Assembly: GCA_903813345.2 (NCBI GenBank)
Contig: CAIIXF020000012.1
Location: 21,032,184-21,092,183, forward strand
DNA: 60,000 nucleotides
Direction of reading: 5' to 3'
Source: Owenia fusiformis
Lineage: Eukaryota > Annelida > Polychaeta > Sabellida > Oweniidae
Under the pieces are notes generated by a model. That model saw only the letters and a list, made by a program, of their open reading frames with translations, did no database searches and had not been told where the DNA came from. Shown piece after piece: positions 36,701-47,088 of the stretch (its first letter is position 1; each line of letters starts with the position of its first letter). The translations under genes and the position numbers were made by a program.

Positions 36701-37251
36701 AATGAACCAATCAAATAAATACAAGTCAAACACAAATGATTATGAAACAAACACAAGTTGTAATAGGACAAATACAAATGCTTCTAAGAGAAACAAATAT
36801 GATGATGAGACAAACAAAAGTGATGATAAGGCAAACTCTTGTAGTCAGACAGTCACAAGTCATTACAGGACAAACATAAATTATTTTGAGACACAAAAAA
36901 ATGATTACAGAACAAACACAAATGATTCTGAGAATTACACAAATTATCATGAGACAAACACATATGATTACAAGACAAGCCTAAATGGGAACAAGCCAAA
37001 CACAGATATAAAATCATTTGATATTTCTGTTGAGAAAAGTTTTATGTGTAATAAACAAAGCACCAATATAGAGTTACTTATTAGCCCTGATTTGTTTGAG
37101 GAAAATTCAAGATTAAGATCTCAATCTCCATTGTTAGATCTCTCTAAAAGGTACATTAACACTGTGAAGTCACACATGGCAAGACTTGAAAATAACCATT
37201 TCAATAGTCAAGGCTATTTCAATAATTCAAACAAAACACAAATTCATTGTG
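30758..37251 (+). CDS. exon 5, giant 6.5-kb exon: KRAP/ITPRID-like, Ser/Asn-rich disordered region
   Basis: One uninterrupted frame of 2,164 codons. The acceptor is TGATTTCAG at 30757; the frame is open through it and there is no ATG near its beginning, so this is an internal exon. The preferred donor is GTG|GTGAGT at 37252 (phase 1); without it the frame stops at 37358.

The protein is rich in Ser, Asn, Asp and Lys and is probably mostly disordered. At 31335-31352 it has DVTKWL, and at 31917-32042 a segment with EDVLANLGF, LPERFL and a charged helix. This order resembles the 'WLQ... EDxLxxLGF... IPxRF' core of the IP3-receptor-binding region in TESPA1 and ITPRID1/2 (KRAP), scaffolds that bind IP3 receptors at the ER and actin. 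That assignment is from remembered family motifs, and the vertebrate 'GIDxxxFLxAQ' stretch is not clear here.

Internal duplications occur (see repeats). KGTQCDP (33270-33290) and GIQTQ (33363-33377) loosely recall dynein light-chain ligands. Confidence 0.85.
30834..31289 (+). repeat. duplicated FEEVESLD motif in exon 5
   Basis: The peptide STFEEVESLDLG is encoded at 30834-30869 and ATFEEVESLDFG at 31254-31289. Eight central residues are identical, 420 nt apart, with Ser-rich sequence between. Because the rest of the region is not alike, the two look like a conserved short linear motif rather than a recent DNA duplication. Confidence 0.85.
35072..35517 (+). repeat. three copies of an N(D/E)xAKxL motif in exon 5
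   Basis: Three related peptides of about 15 residues: LKFNNKANELAKSL near 35072, LKCDNVVNDIAKDLL near 35362, and RKFNCVANDLAKGLL near 35470. Common pattern: (L/R)K(F/C)(D/N)..(A/V)N(D/E)(L/I)AK.L, preceded by a Lys-rich stretch. The spacing is uneven. Likely an amphipathic-helix binding motif used three times; partner unknown. Confidence 0.8.
35605..35840 (+). repeat. diverged duplicated module in exon 5
   Basis: Two modules of about 28 residues at roughly 35608-35690 and 35757-35836 share the order Y.I..K, then NKVK or DKVK, then KAE(H/Y)S.V.D(E/D). They differ at many positions, so the duplication is old. It directly follows the triple LAK motif, making 35.0-35.85 kb a repeat-built part of the protein. 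Confidence 0.7.
36709..37013 (+). repeat. Asn/Thr/Asp-rich short-period coding repeat
   Basis: About 100 residues in which blocks such as TNTNDYE, TNTNDSE and TNTYDYK recur roughly every 7-11 residues. At DNA level the unit is around 21-30 nt of 'acaaacacaaatgattatgag' type with frequent drift. It lies just before the exon's donor region. It resembles replication-slippage expansion kept in frame; low complexity, no domain call. Confidence 0.8.
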
Positions 37252-37358
37252 GTGAGTATTTCAAAATTCTACATAAAAAGCCAGAAGCAAATAGGTTTAT
37301 AAGTGTGGCTTATGTATGCCCTCGCCCCATCACATGTGGCATTCATTTAGAAAATTGA
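37252..37358 (+). other. possible alternative 3' end of exon 5 reading frame
   Basis: If the GTGAGT donor at 37252 is not used, translation continues for 35 further codons to a stop at 37356-37358. That would give a short isoform lacking the coiled coil. The added residues show no recognisable motif, and I see no clear AATAAA close downstream, so splicing is favoured. Confidence 0.35.
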
Positions 37359-37512
37359 AAGAGAATATATCATATATATATCAAGAACCATCATGCCAAA
37401 TGGTATATATCAAGAAAACTGAGATTTAAATCAAGAGCCATCCTCATATTTTGCATGTATGTAAAAGACTTAAATATTGTCTTTTGAGAGCCATCATCAC
37501 AAGTGGCATGTA

Positions 37513-37690
37513 CAGGGTGTCCCGAAAGTAAGGGACTCCCCTTAGGCATTAAATAATATAAACAAATAAACCAGGGTGTTTGGAGTCGTAGAAATGTATT
37601 GCATCATAAAAAAAAATACCATTACATAATATTACATTACATTACATTATACAACATAACATAACATTATATAACCCTACATAATTAAAA
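37513..37690 (+). mobile_element. solo mariner-type end followed by ACATT microsatellite
   Basis: TA|CAGGGTGTCCCGAAAGTAAG at 37511 is a textbook-like Tc1/mariner end, but no complementary end or transposase was seen downstream. At 37620-37680 there is a degenerate (ACATT)n/(ACATA)n tract. Confidence 0.5.
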
Positions 37691-40600
37691 CCTGAAAACA
37701 ACACCTTCCACTATGCACCAAAAGTACATAACACAAACTAAACTAAAACCTAAGTTAACTATCAAATTAAAACAAGAAAAACGGTAAATAAAAATAACCC
37801 TCAAATGCAACTAAGACCCAAGTGGAGGGAGGGTGGGAGAAAAAGCTAGCGCATATTACTGCCTAATGCTACATGTAAGCTGCTAAGAGACTGACTGACT
37901 GCTAGACTGGAGTGACCATGTGACCTGATGAATAACTCACATAGCCATCAGTACATTAGCATAAGTAAATAAACAAGCCCAGATGTCCACATTATTTAAA
38001 TGAAGATACTGACATATCTCAGAATTAAATAATAATAACTGTAAACGACAATGGGAAAAATGCAGACAATCGCGACCTGTTTGATGGTTTATAGAAGGGA
38101 AGGAGCATCCTGTTAATAATCAAAGATTCGAGGAAATAAATGTAGATGAATATCTGAAAGAACTGGAAAATCCGGCCACGACATGAATATTCTAAAATAT
38201 TTCCACGGTTGAATGGAAATTTTCTGAGCTGTGGCCAATTGAACAATGTGAACCAGATGACCAAGATTGGTATGGGATTAAAACAGATCATCCTATAGTC
38301 TGTTCAGGATATTGGTATAATCCCAATATCCTGAACCTCATCTCTATGTATCTATAATATGTGTCATATATAATTTTAAAGCCTATCCAAAGTTACATAT
38401 GTTTGCTAATGATCATGGTTCATGTATATAGAAGACAGAATCAAGACTCATAATGATTTGAGGCATATATGTGGAAGACTGAACAATCAATAAAGGTCCA
38501 TCATCATATACAGTATGTAAGATTATATATCAGTTGTCATAGACCTATTATATTGAGAAATATTGATGACTTGCACCATGGTTGCCTTTTTATGCTGGAT
38601 CTATAGATTATATTATTAGTCTCTACATATTACTAATTTAATATATCTAATGATAGAGACAATTAAGTGCTTGTAGAAATATGCTTAATGGTGAGGAATG
38701 GTGCCTTATATTGATATATATTTTTGAAATATCCTTTTGAACATATATAAAGGAAAATAGTAATTGTGTTTATTGCTATTTGCAACATGGATATATTTAG
38801 AGATATACAGTACACTGTGAATTATTATTTTAGATTATCACACCGGCTGTGATGTTAATCAAACATCTAATCAATATACTGTTGCCCTTTTCATCATATT
38901 TATAGATGATTTTGTTTTGTTCTGTATATTAGTACATGTATTATCTCACTTGTGAATCAAGTCAACATGCAAATGATCAGTGAATATGACATATGTGTTC
39001 AATTATTGTGTTTTAATTTTAACAATAACATATTACGCTTAATATTGTAATTCACCTGGATGGTATTGTGTGACACAAGCAAATTGATAGTTGATTAATG
39101 TCTGATTAATGTTTAGTAAATTATATGATATGTAACAGCCATTGATGCATATATAAAATTCACTGTACTGTCTACAGTAGTATATTATATATAGTGGCAT
39201 TAATATCTAATAAGTAAACACTAACAAGCCTATATATAAGATGTGGTACAATTAGTTGAGGGAAATGGAAAAAAACAATAGAGGCTGCATTTCCCCTTAT
39301 TCTGATTATGTGCCTTGTATTAGAACCAGTAGTGTAAATGTATGACTTGTAATTGTTTGAAGAGAAATAGGTTACTTAAGGTACATCCACATGATTGGAA
39401 ATGTTATTATGAAATTCTTATAATTACAAACATACTACCATACATGGTTCAAAATCATAATATTTCTTTGTTGAAATCACATTTTTCTAAATTAATGGAA
39501 CATGTCGAATAACCTCAATCGGGTTATGATTTAAGATTTCAAAATGGCATTATTGACCAGTTGCAATGCTATTTTCGTGGATTGACCAAAAATATTAGAT
39601 GGTTCTTAATCCTACAATAACCAGGAGACTAGTCTTGGTCCAAACCTGCAAAATTAACACTAATACATTAATGTTTAATACTGAGGCCCGGGAATGCAGA
39701 AATAAAATGTACTGAAAGTTTCTGGCGTTACATCCATCATTTGGACCTCTTTATCAGCCTTATACATGTGTTAGTACATGAATGTGCTAATCTAGTTCAA
39801 TACAAGGCACTACATATTGCGAACTGAGTCCACAAGGGGATTTTTAAACATTTTATTAGAATGTATCCGTGGGCCTCAATAACTCAAATACCATTTTGTC
39901 AGATTTGGTTCAGAATTTATATTCTAGTGCCTTATGGACATTTGAAGAATGAACATATTTTCAAGAAGGGCTTTACAATGTGGCATCATATCATGCTATG
40001 TTCAAAATCATGAGTTACTTGATAAAACTTTTTGTTCGATAGGAGCTGGCATGCTGGGGAGTTGCTGTTTTTATAGTTTTATTTCAAAATATTGTATGTT
40101 CAATATCTAGCATAAAACTCTATGGTTATACAGTGAGGTTTTACATTTGAAGTATCAGTAAATGAGCACTAATTAATTATATTTTGTGAAATAAATTATT
40201 TTGTGGCTAGAAATCTCGCAATGAAATGTTGTTTTTATGTAATGGATTGCACCATTCCACGTTCAATACGTATCGCTAATTTTGCTATAATTTGGGTTTT
40301 CTTGCTTTTTTCTTCATGAAACTTCCACAACATGGAACATATATCTGACCTTATTCTATAAAAAAAATTCTGACAGTCAACTAAGTTTTGACAAAGTTAT
40401 GGTTACCATGGTAACCATTGTCATGGGTATGCCAGGCAAAGTTCTGAGATCATATTTGGATGACATTTTGAATGTTGAAGTATAACATATTATTACTGGT
40501 AAACTCTTGCAATACTGTATAAGTTGTAATTTTGCCTAATTATTTAATTTGCAGCCTGACGACTCACTCATGGTACACATTCTTGAAGCCATCCTTGAAG

Positions 40601-40734
40601 TGTGTTACTAGGGAGGTATTCACTGTAGACATAGGCTGATTTAGATTCTGGTGTAATATTCCTCTCAGACATATTGTGATGTCATAGCTCTTTGTTACTT
40701 AATACATAATACACACTGACAAGTGACAACATCA

Positions 40735-42137
40735 AAAAGACTAGTCTCGGTTTGGAGAACGAAGTTCATCAGTCTATCGCATGTTAAGCCTACTTTGGAC
40801 AATTTTGATATTTTAACATATTGTCAATTTGAATGTTCTCTTTTGAATATCCATAATTTAACTTGGGTGATATTTCTATATTTTTCATAAAACAATTATT
40901 AGCACAGTACCACGGGGTACCATCGAATAATTTTGGCAATGTACCGGAGAACGACATTTTACTAAGAAATGGCAATAATTTAGCACAATATATTTTTTAA
41001 CTAGAGTTCTATTTTGATTTTGACAAAAGTAAGTATTCCATGCAATAACTATTTCATTCATGAGTTTGTAGGAATTCTGTTGGAACCCAGTTCTGATCAA
41101 GTACGAAGTTATTGAAATCGGCGCAGACGGACTTTACTCCGAAAGATGGTTTTTCGATTATAACTTTTCACAACATTTAAGTATAGACTTTTGAAAAAAG
41201 TACAGAATAGTCCTTATACTATTGAATAATTCTGTTATTTCTGATTCACACGACTCTGATTTGTTTAATCAAAAAAAAAATTTTAAAAATATTACTTAGG
41301 AACGTAACCGGAGCTGGGAACGTAACCGGAGCAGATCAGTTGAATTATATAATTTAAAAAAAATAAAATATATGATTTAAAGCATATATATTAATAAATA
41401 CGCATTCGAACAATCCCGTATGTTTTTAAATTAGTATATGTGCTTTAAATCATATATTTTAATTTTTTTGATTAAATGATTCAACTGATCTGCTCCGGTT
41501 ACGTTCCCAGCTCCGGTTACGTTCCTAAGTAATATTTTTTAAACTTTTTTTTTAATTAAACAAATCAGAGTCATGTGAATCAGAAATAACAGAATTATTC
41601 AAAAGTATAAGGACTATTCTGTACTTTTTTCAAAAGTCTATACTTAAATGTTGTGAAAAGTTATAATCGAAAAACCATCTTTCGGAGTAAAGTCTGTCTG
41701 CGCCGATTTCAATAACTTCGTACTTGATCAGAACTGGGTTCCAACAAAATTCCTACAAACTCATGAATGAAATAGTTATTGCATGGAATACTTACTTTTG
41801 TCAAAATCAAGATAGAACTCTAGTTAAAAAATATATTGTGCTAAATTATTGCCATTTCTTAGTAAAATGTCGTTCTCCGGTACGTTGCCAAAATTATTCG
41901 ATGGTACCCCGTGAGTACACTGATGAACTTCTTTCTCCAAATTGAGACTTGTTTTTTATTGAATCAGTCTACTGCACATTACTATACACCTGCTTCGGAC
42001 AATTTTGATATTTTTACTTGTAGATTTAAATGTCCTCTTTTGAATTTTTATAATTTAATTTGGGTGATATTTCTATATTTTTCATAATAAAAATTATTAG
42101 CCCAGGAGACTGTTCTCCAAACCGAGACTTGTCCTTT
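40735..42137. mobile_element. composite of a 'ctcggtttggagaac' MITE family around a 1-kb palindrome
   Basis: The left end at about 40735 (GTCTCGGTTTGGAGAACGAA) and right end at 42137 (TTCTCCAAACCGAGACTTGT) correspond to the ends of the smaller intact element at 53768-53973. Blocks at 40793-40905 and about 41995-42115 are direct copies of the same MITE interior ('ggacaattttgata', 'gggtgatatttctata'). A further inverted end sits at about 41919-41951. So two overlapping MITE copies or a rearranged copy surround the palindrome. Confidence 0.7.
40911..41913. mobile_element. near-perfect 1,003-bp palindrome
   Basis: From CACGGGGTACCATCG to CGATGGTACCCCGTG, centred near 41412. Arms of about 480 bp flank a loop of about 45 bp (roughly 41391-41436). 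Mismatches are few: for example, single-base differences and poly-A length. An identical peptide of about 60 residues is readable on opposite strands of the two arms, which shows how little they have diverged. A GGAACGTAACCGGAGC box occurs twice per arm. No transposase. Confidence 0.92.
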
Positions 42138-42229
42138 AACCATATCAACAGTTTTTAACCATAACTTTGTAATTACTAAGTTGATTGTCAGCAAATTTAA
42201 ATTGAATTAGGCTAGATATATTTCTTTAT

Positions 42230-42980
42230 TATCCCACCGAACAAAGTTCGAAGATATAGAGAAGCCATCTGTCCGTCTGTCCATGCGTTCGTCCTTTCGC
42301 TCGTTTGTTTGTCCGGACGATAACTCAAATACCGGTTGACACATTTAGTTTAAACGTCATTGTCTTATATCTTTTGGGAGTAGGACCTCTGCTCGAGAAG
42401 GAAATTTCAATATGGCCACTCAATTCAAAATGGCCACCTTTATTCGTAAAAATATATTTATCTTTAATTATTCAAATACTAGGGATTTGGTTCAAATTTT
42501 ATATACTGATGCCAAAGGATAAAGGACCTTTGCTGGAGAAGATATAGTCAAGATGACCACTGAATTTTAAAATGGCTGCCATTTTTCGTAAAAATGTAAT
42601 CTTTGATAACCAGTGGACAGATTTGGTTTGATAACCAGTGGACAGATTTGGTTCAAATTTTATGTGCTGATACCTAGAGACACCGGAGGTCTGGTCAAAA
42701 AGGAATTTTCAAGATGGCGGCTGAGTTTCAAAATGCCCACCATTCTTTATAAGAGAACATAATCTTTGAAAACTCAAATACCAGTTGACGGATTTGGTTC
42801 AAATTTTGTATGCTGATGTCTAGAGAGATGGGAGCTCCGCTCAAGAAAACATTCTTAAGATGGCTACCAAATTTCAAAATGGCCGCAGTGACATTTTGTC
42901 AAGTTAGTACCTTGTTTCTGTCATGTTGTTTTAGCATGATTAGTAATTTTTAGAAAATATGTTTTGTCTGGTGGGATTTG
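42230..42980 (+). repeat. dispersed bivalve-type repeat with about 120-bp internal units
   Basis: Starts 'tatcccaccgaacaaagttc', has a 'gtccgtctgtccatgcg' head, then about five diverged units of 'aagatggccactg ... aaaatggccaccatt ... gataactcaaatacc ... ttttatatgctgatgcc', and ends 'ggtgggatttgccattctgg'. The opening TCCCACC and closing GGTGGGA are complementary. Same family at 1-250, 39840-40060, 47760-47990 (partial) and 50060-50780. Confidence 0.8.
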
Positions 42981-43178
42981 CCATTCTGGGTAGTTGCTGT
43001 TTTTCTAGTTATTTCACATTATTTTGATAACATTGACCTCTTGCAACCTTATTTAAAAGTAACAGACCATATATTTTAAAATGGAGATAAGTGTCAACTG
43101 AAAAGATTGAAATTTTATAAATCTGTTTTACTAATATTGAATCCAATAAATACTAAAGGTAACAATATAAGAGTTTAA

Positions 43179-43532
43179 GGATGTTCCCTGGACGAAGTTG
43201 AAAACGATGAACACCAACCCCTAATTTTTCTTTTCAAAATGTGAAGTACATAGCATAACTAAGTGTTTCTGTGAGTTTAAGAAAAAGTTAAATATTCAAA
43301 AGTGTGTTTTGGGGTGAAAACCTGATTTTTAACATGGGTTTCAATGAGAAAGTGCCACGCCCACTTTTGTCAAATATTGACACTTTAGAGGCCTCTTGCT
43401 CAGAAAAAAGCACACTAACATATGGTTTTTAAAGTTTTAATATTCTTTGTTGCCCGTGAGAATCCCAGAAAACCATTTTTGAGAAAAAGTTAAATACTAT
43501 TGAATATTTTCCTATCTGACCAGGGAACATCC
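43179..43532. mobile_element. 354-bp MITE with TTAA target duplication
   Basis: TTAA|GGATGTTCCCTGG at 43175 and CCAGGGAACATCC|TTAA ending at 43536. TTAA flanks plus 13-bp inverted ends suggest mobilisation by a piggyBac- or Kolobok-type transposase. The interior is non-coding. Confidence 0.85.
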
Positions 43533-45201
43533 TTAATGCAATTGTTAACTGACTTAAGTGCTTAAAAGTTACATATTCAAGTTCGTGTTGTTAAACAGTC
43601 TTTTCTTCAACCATAAACCTTTGAAAGGGAATATTACTTTTAAGTGATGTATTGGAAATAGGTTTAAGTATTGGATTATGAAAACATTATGATACCTGAG
43701 AAATTCAAATAGAGAGAACTTCCATGTCAGTGTTTAGTGTAAAGTATCAGTTTCATATACAGTGCTTTAACAAGTGCAAGTGTTTCATCAAGGAAATAAA
43801 GATCCAGAAAATGAACAAATAGGTTGTTTTTTGGAACAGTTTGACTTCTGGATTAAAAAAAAGAATGATGGTCTAATGAATTTATGTGGTGAACTTCCAT
43901 ACTTCAATATAGGTAAATAAATCAATAAATGGTAATTCTTCAACACTGTGAGGGACCATGTTCAAAAACTCAATTGCCAACAACATCTTGTGGTGGAGGT
44001 AAGACCAGCTTTATTATGTGTTCTAACAGTTATTAAAAGATGATATTATAATTAAAGCTTTATACTTTTTTGCTTTCAGCCATGCCAGCAGCACTGTATG
44101 TAACCAATGCACAAAATATATTATTTGTGATTCTAAAATACAGGAATGAAAAAAAATTAATATTAATACTAAAGCACAAAGTTTTTATTATTGTTATTAT
44201 ATATAGCTTGGCAAACATATTCCATTTCAGACTAAAGCCAGTTGAATGAGAATGATGCTGGAGAGATAGACCTTTGTGTTTTCTTTTGTTTAATTATTGA
44301 GCATGCAGTCAATTTAATCACTGAGGCATTGTAAAGATAAAGTAACACATTCACACAAAGCAATGAACATTTATTTTTAGAATCTGCAAAATTTATTACC
44401 ATCAATGGCATCATGAATTTCAGAAATTCAAGTTGTTCTTTTTAGGAAAAACTTTGAACAGTATCGTAGTAAATGCTTATCCAGATCGAATTGCAAAACC
44501 CTCTGCAAAAAGTTTCTGGTTGATTTCATTATTTTAGTGATAGTGTAAAAATGTATGAATGATGAAGAATTAGGGTTGTTTAAAGGTTTTGCACAAATAT
44601 CCCTAACGATGAGAATAATAAATAAATCAGCTTGTCCATGTTTGGTATCTTGGTTCCTAATCCTTATTCCTTAAAACTATCAATGTTTTGTTAATATATT
44701 ATATCTACTTTATATCTTATTGTAGCTATGGTAACCATGATAATAAAATATAACTGAATTAGTTGAAAGATGCAATACTGAACACTGCCAGCCTTTCAAG
44801 ATATTTACAAAATTAATTCTACCGCAATGACATCATATGGAGCAAATCATTTAATGGCTCAAATGAGTCAGTTAATAGATCTCAAGAAGGACATTGCTTA
44901 TGGTCCTGTAATTTTAATGATGAAATCTCTTCTCTTGAGAAGTTTTTGTGCAAAACATCATGAACAACCCTAAAAGGATAGTTTATAAGTTAAAATATTT
45001 TTTAAAGTTGATTAAAATAGCAAATATAATTTGTAACCTAATGAAACTTGATGTTAAAAAAGCCTTACTGTAAAAATATCTCTCTGCAAGAACAATTTTA
45101 GTCAGTTAGATGTTACTATACTGTATTTGCTGAAAATTTTATCTGGAAAACGAAATTGAAATATAGATTTTTAATAAGGTATGCCAATGGTGACACTACA
45201 G

Positions 45202-45392
45202 ATGGTGGAGTGGAATCAGAATCAGAATATTTCTCTGATACAGCAGAAATTCAGCGAGAGACGGAAAAAATACAACGTGAAATGGAAATGGAACGTAAAA
45301 AGAAACTGGCATCTACTCCAAAAATTATTTCATCTAACCTAGGTGCTAGAAGTGTCAGCAGTCCAGATGTTTCTATGATAAAGTCCACTAAG
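45202..45392 (+). CDS. exon 6, acidic then Glu/Arg-rich helix
   Basis: Donor AAG|GTAGAG at 45393, phase 0. The frame is also open upstream, so the start is a choice. AG at 45166 and 45178 give a one-base overhang, incompatible with the phase 1 donor of exon 5, while CTACAG at 45201 gives the required two bases. Its upstream region lacks a pyrimidine tract, so this border is the weakest in the model. Encodes DGGVESESEYFSDTAEIQRE followed by a Glu/Lys helix and a Ser-rich tail (ARSVSSPDVS, a possible phosphorylation site). Confidence 0.65.
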
Positions 45393-45645
45393 GTAGAGAG
45401 ACCTCATATACATTATATACATGTACAGATTTCAGCCTATTGACTTATACTTCTCGTTATGTCAAATTCTTAAGGGAGGTATTGAGTTTTTCAAAACCAG
45501 GGTTAAACCGTGGCATGAGGCTGGTTAACACTCAATTTGAATTTATGTATTTTCCATTTACTCACTACCTAACTCTCATCTCTTGTGGGAAAGGCAAAAT
45601 CTCATATTATTATGCATACATGTATATAAATCAAATGTTTTGTAG

Positions 45646-45885
45646 TCTGAGGAAAGATCACATCCAACATTACCAGAGGAGAGATCTCGGAGCACATTAT
45701 CTGAAGAAAGATTGCGAGTCACATTATCACCCCCAAGACTCAATAATAGTAAAACAGGCTCATCCCACTCAGGTCAATCTCTCACCAGTAAGATGAAGGC
45801 TAGGTCATTATCCATTGCTGCAATAACAACCAATGAACTCAGGGATCTTGAACAACAAGTCCAAGTTAACAGAGAAGAGAAATTG
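45646..45885 (+). CDS. exon 7, Ser/Arg linker with three 9-residue repeats
   Basis: Acceptor TTTTGTAG at 45645, donor TTG|GTAAGA at 45886, phase 0 at both sides (80 codons). It opens with three tandem nonamers (EERSHPTLP, EERSRSTLS, EERLRVTLS) at 45649-45729, then a Ser-rich linker (SHSGQSLTSKMKARSLSIAA), then the first heptad-like helix (NELRDLEQQVQVNREEKL) that leads into the coiled coil. ARSLS fits a basophilic kinase site by pattern only. Confidence 0.85.
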
Positions 45886-46689
45886 GTAAGACATATTATT
45901 ATTATTATACATGTATTACTGGATGTGGATGTAAACCACCTATCTCTAAAATTATTAGATGATCTATGATTATGATTGATAACAAAAAACTGTTTTGTTA
46001 CATATATCTATCCATCCAACGACTTGATACCTTAACTTCTTGTCGATCATTGTGAAGTCAAATGCTAAAATCCTTGTCTGCAAACCTTAACAAAAAGGAT
46101 TTACAGTTACTTTCAAAACCTTAACTTCATTCTATATCTGATTAGATTTTGACATGTTAGATCAGTTATGGCAGCCATATTGAATGTGTTGAGAAAATTT
46201 ATCGAGCGATAAGACTTTGTATCATATTAATAAAGTATTTTTGAGTTTCCATAATTAAACTATTAATTGCTTCATAAATAATTTCAGGGGTCTTTTATTT
46301 GCGTTTTCAGGCTAATCATTTCATAGATCCATTTCAAATCTTGTCTGTAAAGTCTTGTCTACATGTTTCCAGGTGAACCATTTGACAGATCGATAAAAAA
46401 ATTTCAGGGATGATTCTTTGTATGAAAATCTCAAACTGATCAGTTTTTGGTCATTCTGGGTAAATGTTAATGTGGCCATTTTGGATTGTCTGTCCTACAA
46501 TCATGTCTGTAAAGTCTTGGATTGATTTCAAAATTTCAAGGATGATTCTGTATATGTAAATCTCGAACAGATTTGTCTTGGGCATTCTTGGTTAATGTTA
46601 GGACAGCCATTTTGGATTTTTCTAACCTAAAAAGTCTCTAATTGTATTGTATCTTGGTTACCGCCATATTTGGCGAGCATTACCTCATT

Positions 46690-46935
46690 GGTATATTCCA
46701 TATTTTTCACTCGAAGACAGAGCCAGAAACCCCTCCTTGGAGGAACCCTGTGTTCTCTTGTGTGCACAGGTATACAGACATACAGGTACATACCACAGCC
46801 TTTTATACGAGTTGTGGACCACTCAGTCAAACAACCAGAATTACATAACGCACAAACAAACTTGTCTGAACCGGGAATCGAACTTGGGGCCAAGCGAGAG
46901 TGGTTACCTTGACTCTGCCACTGAGCTACAGTGAG
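46690..46935 (-). mobile_element. tRNA-derived SINE
   Basis: On the minus strand from 46935 downward: a pol III A-box-like TAGCTCAGTGG (genomic 46918-46928) and, 35 bp on, a B-box GTTCGATTCCC (genomic 46873-46883). This is followed by a non-tRNA body of about 180 bp ending near 46690. The cloverleaf is not complete (the anticodon arm is disrupted), so it is a SINE head and not a working tRNA. The 3' tail is not clearly delimited. Confidence 0.8.
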
Positions 46936-47088
46936 AGTTCTAAAGTGTTGTTTACGCATTTTAAGGCCAACCTTGTGACAGATCAATTTCAGCAATGATT
47001 CTTAGTATGCAAAACTTGAACTCACTTTTGGGCATTCTTGTTGGTAAATGTCATACTCAATTACCAGTTTGATTTTCAATCACACTGG

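Larger units (their letters stand above)
37252..45201. other. intron 5, 7.95 kb
   Basis: Phase 1 intron. Repeats inside are listed separately. I see no recognisable feature in 37700-39830, in 40060-40730, or in 43540-45166. The stretch at 39840-40060 is a partial copy of the 'ataactcaaatacc' repeat family. Confidence 0.55.

Noticed and set aside
36726-36950. Minus-strand Cys/Ile-rich frame
   Set aside because: Antisense shadow of the Asn/Thr repeat in exon 5.
40885-41945. A 60-70-residue peptide encoded on both strands (MIRTGFQQNS...)
   Set aside because: Produced by the palindrome arms; no codon bias, no known domain.
42305-42547. 80-codon plus-strand frame
   Set aside because: Lies wholly within the dispersed 'gataactcaaatacc' repeat; same frame is broken in other copies.
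46873-46928. Functional tRNA gene
   Set aside because: Only the A and B boxes are tRNA-like; acceptor and anticodon stems do not form.
46627-46995. Open frames on both strands around 46.8 kb
   Set aside because: They overlap a tRNA-derived SINE and degenerate repeat units.
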